The notes under the pieces are model-generated. The model was given only the letters and a program-made list of their open reading frames with translations, was not told the DNA's origin and ran no database searches. A stretch of 64,000 nucleotides of DNA from Mesaphorura yosii (lineage: Eukaryota; Arthropoda; Collembola; Poduromorpha; Tullbergiidae), in contig WIXG01000116.1 of NCBI GenBank assembly GCA_009869945.1, forward strand, positions 1 to 64,000, written 5' to 3'. A program made the translations under genes and the position numbers. Shown here piece after piece: positions 12,001-33,561 of the stretch (positions are counted from its first letter, which is position 1; the number at the start of each line of letters is the position of its first letter).

Positions 12001-15000
12001 ACACTTACAAAAGCCCAGATAAAGTTTCACATTGCTCACTTATTCGACGTTCTTGGAGCCGCAAAGGAGGCGAAAGAGGAGTATGAACAACTTCTGAGAA
12101 GACCTGATTTGACACCGTCGTTAAAAGCGGAGATTCATCGTCATTTGGGTTGGTTGATTCATACGAATGAGACGTTAATCGCCGACAAACTTCAAAGAGA
12201 ACTTCTTGCAATACAACATTTACAAAAATCAATCGAAGCCGACTCGCGTTCTGGTCATACACTTTACTTACTGGGTCGATGCTACGCGTCAATTGGAAAA
12301 GTTCATGATGCTTTTCTAGCATACAGGAACAGTGTTGACAAGTCTGAAGGGAATGCGGATACTTGGTGTTCCATTGGGTAAGTCGAAGTGCAAAAGTCAT
12401 TAACCAATCCTCACGCTTTACTATGTGCAGCTATTGACTTCCCATTTGTTGTACTCTCAACAGAGTTTTATATCAGCAACAAAATCAACCACTAGACGCA
12501 CTTCAAGCATACATTTGTGCCGTGCAATTGGACAAGTACCACACTGCTGCCTGGACGAATCTTGGAGGTAATTTGAATTTAACTGAGTTTATTATTTCGT
12601 ATCAAGAGATTTCTCTTGCTGTTCATTTCCGAACAGTGAAAACAAAGTTCTGATTTTTCTCGTCGCTTCACTTTATACACAATTTTTATAGGAGTTCCGC
12701 GCCGATTGATTTATGATTTTTGCTTTCAGCGTTGTACGAGTCAGTTTCCCAGCCACGAGATAGTTTATGCTGCTACATAAATGCTAGTCATGGAAAAGGC
12801 GGGCCACTGGACGAGAATTTAAAGGAACGAATCAAGTTTATTCAGAAAGCTTTATTCAATGCTCCGCGACCTGAAACGAGGTAACTTACAACGAGATGCG
12901 TATTCAATTGGGTTTCTTTTGGCATCTATTTAAGCATATGTTGACCATTTAGCGTTAAACCGAGACAACTTCCGGTAATAGAAGAAGCTTGGAACTTGCC
13001 GATTTCAGCAGAAATGGCCGCAAGAGCCCAACAACAGTTACAGCATCCTCAACCCCAGAATTTCAAGCAGGAACCGGTCATAACCAAGTTCAAAACAGAG
13101 CCCGGCGACAATATGAACCACAACAGCCTTTCTCACGAAGAAAGTTCCACAACACGACGTCGAACGACTTCCATGCAGCCCATGGATCAAGCCTTTTCTC
13201 CTCCATTTTCTCCAAACTTCACCGACCAAGACCTCCAGGCATGGCTTAGCGAAAAGAATTTACCTGATGATTTAAACTTTGACGAGTTGGATTTCGAATT
13301 CAACAATAACTTCGACACCAACCCGGTCCCAAATGAACATCAAACCACGGCTCCCATCACATCGACCAAGACTCCAACATTTAATATTAGCATGAGCGCG
13401 GAAGAACTCATTGAGAACGCTAAAGGACTTGGTGTCCGAGGTGTAAGCAATTGCAGTATACGAGAAGACGATTCTTCTATTCCGACAGTTCCAGAATGTC
13501 CCAAAGTTTCTCTCACTCGTGAACAACTTCTACCTCAGACGCCCTCAGTATTTGTAAGTAACTAATACAATACGTCGTATAGTCAGCTAGACTAATAAAC
13601 TCGACTAACAATCAACAATTATTTACCAGGTCGAAAACCGTAAAGACGCGTTTTCTCTGCACTTGCAAGAATTTTGTCTGGAACATCCTATCGCTGTCGT
13701 TCGTGGTATGGCATCTGCGTTAAAACTTGACCTTGGACTATTTTCTACTAAAACCCTCGTTGAAGCAAACCCTGATCATCCTATCGAAGTTCGTTCACAG
13801 TATCTGCAACCAAGTGATGAGAATTGGGTAAACGGTGTGCGTAGTTGGAACTGCTTCAGCAACAGAACGCATGCAACAATAGCAAAATACGCGTCCTATC
13901 AGGCCTCAAGCTTTCAAGAAAGTGTCAAGGTATACCCTTTTCATACAATTGTACACTGAACTAACAAGGTGAATTGCTTCTCATGTGGCTTCGTGTCTTG
14001 CAGGAAGAAAACGAGCGAATGGAAAAAAATTCAGACTCAGACTCTAAAGACTCACTAAATCGTAAGAAATTAAAAAAGACACCCAAGAAGATACAATTCG
14101 GTACAAACGTAGATTTATCCGACGAGAGAAAATGGAGACCGCAGCTCGAGGAATTGCAAAAGGTTCCATCATTTGCGCGTGTGGTAGCTGCTGGGAATAT
14201 GTTATCACACGTTGGTCACGTAATACTTGGAATGAATACAGTCCAACTGTACATGAAAGTCCCGGGATCCCGAACACCTGGACACCAAGAGAATAATAGT
14301 TTCTGTAGTATAAATATTAACATCGGTCCTGGTGATTGCGAGTGGTTTGCTGTTCCTGACGCCTATTGGGGTGGCGTACAAATGCTTTGCGAAAGGTAAG
14401 TCATATATCTGGCTCTATGTAATGTGTTGGCTCTCCACGCCTGGGCGGAATGAATTCTAAGATCTGTTACGTACCGTTTTAGGAATGGTGAAAATTATCT
14501 TCATGGGTCCTGGTGGCCGAACTTGGACGACTTGTACGCAGAAAGAATACCGGTGTACCGATTTCTGCAGCGGCCTGGAGATTTAGTGTGGGTGAATTCG
14601 GGATGCGTGCACTGGGTTCAAGCGATTGGATGGTGTAACAACATAGCTTGGAATGTTGGCCCACTTACTGGAAGACAGTACCACTTGGCCATTGAACGTT
14701 ACGAGTGGAACAAGCTGCAACATTTCAAGTCTATTGTCCCAATGATCCATTTAAGTTGGAACTTAGCTCGCAATATTGGAGTGACCGACCCAAAACTGTT
14801 TCAGCTACTGAAGTAAGTCTTCGGATGTTTCAGGAATTGGCATTGTGACAGTGGCTAATGAATCGTCTGATGCCTCTTTGCAGAACGTGTCTCATGAAAA
14901 CTCTCCTTCAGTGTGTAAAAATTTTGGAGTTCGTTCGTTCGAAAAATGTTCCGGTTAAGTTCCATGGAAAAGCAAGGAACGAAGCGTCACACTATTGCGG

Positions 15001-15494
15001 TCGTTGTGAGGTATGTGAAACAAGCACAGACCATTTTAGGCCAATGAGAAGTCAATACGTTATTGACATCACTAACAATTTTACCTTTTCCACAGGTGGA
15101 AGTATTCAATATTCTCTTCATCAGAGAACATGAAAAACGTCATGTTGTACATTGCGTTGATTGTGCCAAAAAGCAAAGCTATAATTTGGATGGTTTTGTT
15201 TGCCTCGAAGAGTATCGAATGAAGGACCTCATCGAAGTGTACAATGGCTTCGTTCTACACAAAGTAAGTTGAGATAATCACGCCTACCAAACCTCTGTAA
15301 CTAACGAATTTCACTCCACTGAACAGATACCCACTGCCACTATTCAAAGTAATTCGACGTCGAACAATATTGCCGGAGTAATCTCATCGGTTGCAGGCCA
15401 TTACCCACCAATTGCCGGTCCTGCTTCCACAGCTTCCACTCCATCGCCGACGTCTCAACAACCTACAAATAATATCACTGCCTCACAAGTTTAA
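6098..15494 (+). CDS. KDM6A: Lysine-specific demethylase 6 (UTX/KDM6A), H3K27me3 demethylase
   Basis: Fe(II)/2-oxoglutarate JmjC enzyme that removes H3K27 methylation in the nucleus within COMPASS-like (MLL3/4) complexes. Exons: 6098-6150, 6816-6882, 6943-7066, 7898-8015, 11844-12377, 12464-12567, 12730-12880, 12953-13553, 13630-13929, 14004-14395, 14483-14812, 14884-15010, 15096-15263, 15327-15494. All phases join, giving about 1,078 residues (Drosophila Utx is similar; human 1,401). TPR repeats cover about residues 60-380, with conserved stretches such as [14 protein letters not shown] and DTWCSIG. A low-complexity linker follows (about 395-585). The JmjC domain keeps the iron ligands: H778 and E780 in GHQE, and H858 in [12 protein letters not shown]. 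The GATA-like zinc domain keeps CGRCE and CVDCAKK. The tail is Ser/Thr/Pro-rich. Intron 4 (8016-11843) is unusually long. Start context ACCATGG is strong. Confidence 0.95.
8016..11843 (+). other. 3.8 kb intron 4 of UTX
   Basis: Donor TTG|GTAAG at 8015/8016 and acceptor before 11844 join phase 2 to phase 1 cleanly (FNW to ASKLF). The intron is roughly five times or more longer than the others of this gene. It carries scattered open frames on both strands around 9140-10380 and 11146-11424, without family resemblance or splice logic, and a perfect 15-bp hairpin at 8380-8412. It may contain an internal promoter, but none can be shown by eye. Confidence 0.8.
8380..8412. repeat. Perfect inverted repeat, 15-bp arms and 3-nt loop
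   Basis: Left arm CTCCATGTGCCATGA (8380-8394), loop CAT, right arm TCATGGCACATGGAG (8398-8412). The arms match without mismatch; the flanks do not extend the stem. Confidence 0.9.
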
Positions 15495-16935
15495 CTATCT
15501 TATAATTATAATCTTAATTTTAGCATTATTTTTTTTATTGCTTGCATTCGCCGATATTTTATTCATGTACTCATGATCATCAAAACCTACTTCGACGTTA
15601 CAATACTTGTTAATCACTGCCGTACAAAACAAGAGGTAAATCGTAAGTTAAAATACGACAAATAGGAAAATATTTTTTAATTTATATTTTATTTTACATA
15701 CCACTACTATGTAACCGGGTCACGTATTCATTAATTGGTTAAGTAATCAATTCGTGGTTATACTTGTACTCTTATTATGACGACTCGTGTAGTACAATAC
15801 AATATTCTCGAGACACAGTACAGATAACTTGCGAGTAAGGATGAGAATTTTGTCTGAATCAGTAGCGAAGTTTCTGCGTTCGGCAATAGTTGGTAGGGCC
15901 CATCACCATCTGTAGTATGTAGGAAATGTCCTCGTGAATCGTTTCTTAATCTTTTACATATTCTCTACGATAGACTAATCTTAAGTCGAACCAACCATAC
16001 ACGTGATACGTATTTCCCAGATCTCATCCTTAATTTAACATTTTACGAGGCAAATCACATCTTTTACCTTCTGTGGACAGATTTCTAATTTGTTTATGTC
16101 ATGTGCCCAGCATTTGTGCATTTTTGAATTTCAATCCTTTATGTCTCACACTCAGGTCCCGGAAATGAAATTGTATTGTTGGTCTACACTGGCGACTAGG
16201 TGAAAGACCTATTACTTATGTTTTAGTTCACACAATCTGCTTTTACGTATCGTTGAAACGAAAGTTTAGAAGACGGGAAATTAAATTTGTTAAGTTATTG
16301 CAGAATAAAGAAACCGAAGTTTAAATTACTTGAAATCCTTTTCTTTTGTCATTTGAAATTGCAATTGAGTGTGGTTGATTTTATCGTCGTTTGCGCTCTT
16401 GAAGCCTTCAAGTAATATTTCATCAGTTAGAAGAATGTCAACTGCCAACAAAAAGTTCCAAAATTCAAGCTGTATAATAGCATGCTTCGTTTCAGTCCGT
16501 TGTATATTGTTTTTGTGTCCGTCCATAAGAAAAGGGACGTGGATCAATATGTTGGCAGTTCGTTTTATATTCTCGTTACACTTCTCAGCGCCTCACCGTA
16601 AGACAACAAAACTAATAGCCCTGACGTTTGTTATACCACCGTTACGGAACGGGAAAGGAGATAATTCGCGACGGCTATTTGCCTTTGGGTGGACGGGTAC
16701 ATCTGTGCAATAATGTTCAATTACAGCCTTCACACAGAATGTCAGTATATCCAAGCGCGGAGTTAATTATTTGTCAACCAACTGTTCACTTTCTATTATT
16801 CGCCGTACACAAAAAGACAGTTCATTTGTGAAAGAGTCAGCATTCGTCCTAGAGCAGCGAACGAGCGCAGAACCTCATATCTCGGTTCACTAAGAAAGTA
16901 TTTCGGTGAAAGTAAAGTGAAAGTCGCAGCATAAA
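15495..16935. other. UTX 3' UTR and promoter of the scramblase-like gene
   Basis: AT-rich, with no coding exon seen. Open frames at 16326-16831 on both strands overlap each other and show no family match. The 5' UTR of the next gene probably begins within its last few hundred bases. Confidence 0.6.
16304..16309 (+). terminator. Candidate poly(A) signal of UTX
   Basis: AATAAA about 810 nt after the UTX stop codon, before the next + strand gene. Confidence 0.5.
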
Positions 16936-18004
16936 ATGGAAGAAGACATGAAAATTAACGTCGACAGCGACAAATTCGCAGTCACAACTGCGGCTGAAGC
17001 AGAAGATGAGAATTCTCCCCCAGCAGTGTCTCATTTTAATGAAGAAGCTTCGTCGTCCTTATTTCGAGTGTTCAAAAACCTGAAGCACGCGCAGCTGCAG
17101 TCAATGAGAGAAGGTGGGTCTGGTATGTGAAACTCATACAGGCGAATTTCCGAACTATAGCATTTGGCTTTAAGTGACTGAATCTTGGTGACTGGGGCTT
17201 CTTTTCAGGTGTTTTGGTGCTTAATGAATCTGGGAATGTAATCTCCAAATGTCAAATCCCGCGCTTAGAAGATCGCCAGCCAGGACAAACTTATTCAATA
17301 AAAGATGTTTTCGGGAAGACGCAGCTCGTGGCTCGAAGAGGATTAAATGAGGTTTGTGACGTCCTTAGGATTATCCTACTCGTTGTCCTCGTCATCGCCT
17401 CTTCATTGCTGTTTACTATTTCTATCTCTAGTCAATCAACATCACAAGCGGGACAGGGAACACTTGGTTGGGTCGTCTGAAAGCTCCAACCTGTGGACGC
17501 GCGTTTTATTTTAGCAGTGCGCTGGGGTTCTCTTTCGACATTCTCTGTCAAAACGGTGACATCTTTTGTTGCCCGTGCTTGATTACTCGATTCAGCATCG
17601 TTTCACATTCGGACCATCAATTGAGGATCGGATCGATTGAATTTAACCGCAGCAAAGGGACATGCGAACTAGATTTAACTGCAGCTGAGAGCGAGTTGAC
17701 TTTAAATGAGAAAACCATCGCTTTGATTTGCTCCGTTGGAGTCATTCTGGTAAGGCCCACTAACCTCACACTGCAACAGATCGCCTTTCGTTTGTTTCGA
17801 ACAACCACTGAATGGGTGATTGAAGTAGTATTTAATTCTGCATTGCCTACTCATTCTCCACAGTTTGAATGGTACTTCCGAAAATCTGAGCTTGGCCATC
17901 ATGGTCGGCGTGGTTCAATATGCCTGCTCAGCTACATTGCATTCATCTGTCTGCTGGTTGTAACACTTGGAACTGTGTTCTTCATCTCGCTCCATTTGTT
18001 CTAA
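16936..18004 (+). CDS. Divergent phospholipid scramblase-like membrane protein
   Basis: Exons 16936-17122 (or ending at 17113), 17209-17351, 17432-17749 and 17864-18004 join in phase to about 262 residues. Scramblases move phospholipids between bilayer leaflets or act as membrane-bound regulators. The match is by pattern only: YSIKDVFGKTQLVARR resembles the start of the scramblase barrel (Y-I-N-FGQ-V-A), a Cys cluster FCCPC lies in the middle, and KTIALICSVGVILFEWYF occupies the place of the conserved C-terminal hydrophobic segment. Unlike usual scramblases it then has a second, stronger hydrophobic segment near the C-terminus (about 232-260), ending at the stop. The N-terminus is acidic and soluble-looking. 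It could be another Tubby/LURP-like beta-barrel protein. Two in-frame donors (GTGGGT and GTATGT, 9 nt apart) end exon 1. Confidence 0.5.
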
Positions 18005-18415
18005 TCGGATCTGACAGACGATTCATCAAGAGGCTTCTGCGTCCTGGCAAAGTCAAAGCGTCTGGAAGTTCCAAAATAATTCCGAGTCGCGTTTTGGATT
18101 TATTCAACTGTTCTGAGCTGTTCAAAACTCATGTCATGTCGATGTTTGTTTCCTACGTGTCTGTCATTCGTGTTCATTCAGTCTTTCTTTCATGTGCGCA
18201 AAACGGAAAATCAATAACGTCTTGCTAATTTTGTGATGGAGGACGACAGCTTGAGAACTTAATACCGTTACTCAAGTTGAAGCTCCTTGAACAAACCAAT
18301 TTTCTAATACAAGACGCATTAATCCCATTCTTAAGGCATGGCTAATGTGTTATGAAATCCAAATGCAAAAGCGATAGCTTTCTTGATGGCAGTGATGCGG
18401 AAATGCTCGAAATGG

Positions 18416-18421
18416 AATAAA
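18416..18421 (+). terminator. Poly(A) signal of the scramblase-like gene
   Basis: AATAAA about 410 nt after the stop codon, only 57 bp before the opposing collagen IV poly(A) signal. Confidence 0.6.
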
Positions 18422-18478
18422 TGCTGGATTTGGCTTCTTGACCGTAATGAAGCACTTGTGATTGAATTGTGATTTAAG

Positions 18479-18484
18479 TTTATT
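18479..18484 (-). terminator. Poly(A) signal of collagen IV
   Basis: TTTATT on the + strand (AATAAA on -) about 640 nt beyond the collagen stop codon, facing the + strand signal at 18416-18421. Confidence 0.5.
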
Positions 18485-19120
18485 TGGCACACATAAATTG
18501 TCACAGTTAGTAAACATATTTTCTGAAGAACGAATTTTCCTTAATTAAAACCCACTCATGCGCACTAATTTGCCTTAAGTAAGGCTAAGGCTATGACTTA
18601 ATTACAGCTTCTTGGGAAGAGTAGAGTCGGAAAGGCAATGAAGTCACTTGACTATTCACACAAGTACAAGCAATTTTAACTAATGTACAAGAACCTATAC
18701 TTAACGAGTATCCTAATAGGAACACAAATTTACAGAATCTTTGCACAGAGGCATGGACTTCTTTCTCTTTCTAGCCTCACAGCGCAAAGAGTCGAGGTCG
18801 ACGGAAAATTGAGGCAGTTGAATTTCCACACAATCTTATCGTATTTACTCGTAATTCGTTGACATTGATTAGAAAGATTTCTTTTGGCAGTGTTAGTAAA
18901 CACATGTTGGCAGTGCAAATTATGAATCATGGCATCATTGTAGGCGTAACCTAAACCTCATGGATTAAAAGTATGGCATGTCTCGATTAGAGCTAGAAAG
19001 GAGAGGGCAGTTTTTAACATAGGAATCTACGAACTAGTATTACACATGACGAGGTGACATTTTACATGGTAAGTACTCAAATAGCACAAGGTAAGGCACT
19101 AGTGTAAAGCTACGAATGAA

Positions 19121-30455
<11,335 letters not shown>

Positions 30456-33400
30456 AAAAATCTCAGGAATTTTTGGAATCATACGAATAAAGTCACGTTT
30501 CTTACCAAAAAACTAAATGCCTGAGTTGCATCTTCCATCGAACGCGGTTCTGAGTTGAGATTTGCATTATTGCGATTCTGTAGTGAATTCTACAGAGAAA
30601 ATATCACGTTTACCCTACCACCTCGAAAAATCCGCTGCGATGCACTTGCACTTCATCCGGTCCAATTTTCTACGGACGGAGGGTGGCGAATGAAAGGGGA
30701 CGCACTTGACTTGGTTACCTCGTCACCTGGCGGTCGATGCAATTGCTATCCTACATTAATGACTGGGCCGAGCACTTGTCTTAGCCTTCATACCGTTACG
30801 TGAGTCAAACGCAAGGCACAACAAACAACCGACACACTTCCATCATCATCAGTTTAAGTTGCAGTTTTGTACAGCTTCCAAGTTCCAAGTTGACTCATTT
30901 GCATGCAGACGCGACGCAACGTTTAGGAGAAAAGCTTGATAAATTCTTGAAGGATGTTTCGTGTCACGTTTCTCCCACTTCTCTCACTTGTCTCCTACTC
31001 CTCTCTCGTGTTTACTTTTTTGTTTTGCTTGTCACAGAACCAGGCGCAGGTTAAGCCGGTCTATTCTAAACTCGGAATTGTCAATGGCACTTGATCTCTA
31101 CGGGATCGAGCAGCTGTGACCGCAGCGGTGGGGCAGAACATAATCCGCTTCAATTAGTCACAAAACTACACAACACCTTCACAAATCAGTCTGGATTGAT
31201 GTTTGAACGCAAGCAGGACCTGATCTTTCCATTCATTCTCACTTTCAACCCTTTGTCTAATTACCGTCGCCGTGTGCAGTGCATTCACATAATCCTATTA
31301 CTGAGATTATGCACATATCTCAGAGACACACCGAGCCGTGGTCCTTCTTCCATGCACTCCTCAAAATTCAAACATCAACTGACTGACTGATTTAGGAAAA
31401 TACATTTTTCAGACTCTGATCTCGTCTCGGAGAGCACGGCAAACCAGGCAGGCTGAGATGAAGTATGGATGGAGCAAGACGAAGGAACATAGGAGAGAAG
31501 AAAAACATTTCAAATAAAAACATAACATTTACGAAGATTCAAATCTTAAGTTAAGACATGATGTTATGATGCCACGCTCATGCTCATGCCCATCCGCATC
31601 CCGTGCGTACGAATTCTCATTCCATAACTCGAGTTCACAGCAGAAATTTTTAATGTTCCTTTGAGGTACACCCGTGAATTCTTTATTGGAACTTGTACAC
31701 CAACAGCAGCAACAGCAGCACAGTTCACTCGCGTTGCTCGGTCCTCATCTTGGAAACGGGTAGTAGCAACAGAGTGAGAAGTCTAGCATCTTTTCTGAAT
31801 GAAGTTTCTCCCTTTAAGATTATTTTAAGATTTCTTACTACTTGAGACTCCTCCGAGTCCGCGTCTCCGCATGTTGTTGCATTAAAAGCTACTGCTGAAC
31901 CTCTCATCTCATCTTGCGTATAAACTTTCCCTATAAATAAATACATGCGAGATTCCAATTTCGAACATGATGTCTCAGTTAACAGGACCAGCAAAAGCAA
32001 TGCGGCAGCGACAGTGCGGTGCGTGCGAGTATTTCACCCCACTTTTGGAAGTGTTAAAATCACTACTGTTTGGTGTACTGTTCGAATACATGATTGCTGT
32101 TCTTGAACCTTTTTATAAGAATTTTGCCATTGTGGGCTACCTAAACCAAAGGAATCCTCCAGAATTCAGAAATGCACAATCAGTTTCTTTCTTTCTTCGT
32201 ACGCAGAATAGAACACGCACCCGGCGCGGTGAGATTGCGTGCAACTTGTCACCCACACCCGCACCGCGTAATCATTGCACATCTTCCCGTTCGTTGTGAT
32301 CGAGCTGGTTCGGATGCTGTTTCACCTCTTCGCACGGGACTGCGGACTTTTTGTGATCTAAATGTTATTTTTGGTGCATGGATGCTCGGATGACGGATAT
32401 GTACAATGTGCCTGTATGCTTACAGGGTAGTCCCTCAAGGCAAATATTATTACCAAATTCATCTCAGAGGCAATCGACAACAATGCGACGGTGCAAGATG
32501 CAAAAGATCCGATGATCTTCCATTCCGTCTATCTGTCCACTTGGTAAATGGTAAATGTCCATTCGTTCATTGTCAACAGTGCACGCATTGAAGCGAGGCA
32601 CAGGCATAGCCCAAAAAGTCCAAACTCAAGTCCAGCGGGCGAAAAGATTTTAATACTCATAATCCATTCTTGTCAGTACTCTCATTTATTAAGACATCGT
32701 TGCATTGAACAGAGACAAAGACGAGAAATAAATCCGTGCTCATAAACGCCGCTTTAGAAAGACGACCACAACTAAAATCTTTACTCATTTCATGTTTCAC
32801 GACAATTACCGGAAGCTAATCTACACGATACAGAGAGGGTAATAATTTATTAGGTTTATTGCTGGTAGTTGCAAGTGCTCTTGTGGTTTTCATCGCAATG
32901 CACAATATACTCGTTCGCTAATGTAATTATGCACATGACATCAAGTAGTGATCTACACAACGCTACAAGTAATTGACACAAATACTCTTTGCTGATAATC
33001 GTATACAATTATTGTGATATCATTTCTGGGAGATTTCAAACTTAGAGATTTCTATTCCATTGACACTAGGACGTTGTGACTAGACAAAATTAATAAAATA
33101 AATAGTACTCCTTGTTGTAAATCAAAATATCGGCCCAATTACTTGAGACTGTTGTAGTACGCGTTGAGCGTGGCGTAACTAGCTGTAATATTAAATATCG
33201 CATTTGTTCATTGAATGGCCTGGCTCGTTGCTGCTTTGTACACTGTGATTTACAAAGCCTTAAAATAGTACTTAATTAATTAGGAATACGTTTGGTTTAA
33301 GTATGTTCTATGCGGTTAAAAAAGCAACAAGTTCAAAGAGAGAAAGAAACGACAGGAATGTTTAAGCTGCAATGGATAAGTTAATAGTGGGGTTTACTTA

Positions 33401-33561
33401 AGGAACACTCTTCGCAACATCTAAGCGAGATTCTTGACTTCTAGACAGATTAGTGATCTGCTTTGAGTAAAATGATACGTATTATTGTAAGGTTGTAAGC
33501 TGTAGTGGAATAACTGCTTAAGTTAGATAGCGCCGATTGTACTAAGTTTCATCACGAATGC
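30456..33561. other. Upstream region of collagen IV and 3' UTR of TBC1D24
   Basis: No convincing coding exon on either strand. A possible 5' UTR exon of collagen IV ends at a donor GTAAGA on the - strand near 30506; its own ATG (near 30544) is not in frame with the next exon. The right end, from about 32830, is 3' UTR of the TBC1D24 gene. Confidence 0.55.
32846..32860 (-). terminator. Candidate poly(A) signals of TBC1D24
   Basis: Two TTTATT hexamers on the + strand (32846-32851 and 32855-32860), read as AATAAA on the - strand, about 700 nt beyond the stop codon. Confidence 0.4.

Larger units (their letters stand above)
18005..19120. other. Abutting 3' UTRs of two convergent genes
   Basis: Contains the 3' UTRs of the scramblase-like gene (left) and collagen IV (right). 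No additional coding exon is seen; the 102-codon frame at 17920-18228 is a shifted reading of the last scramblase-like exon and its UTR. Confidence 0.6.
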
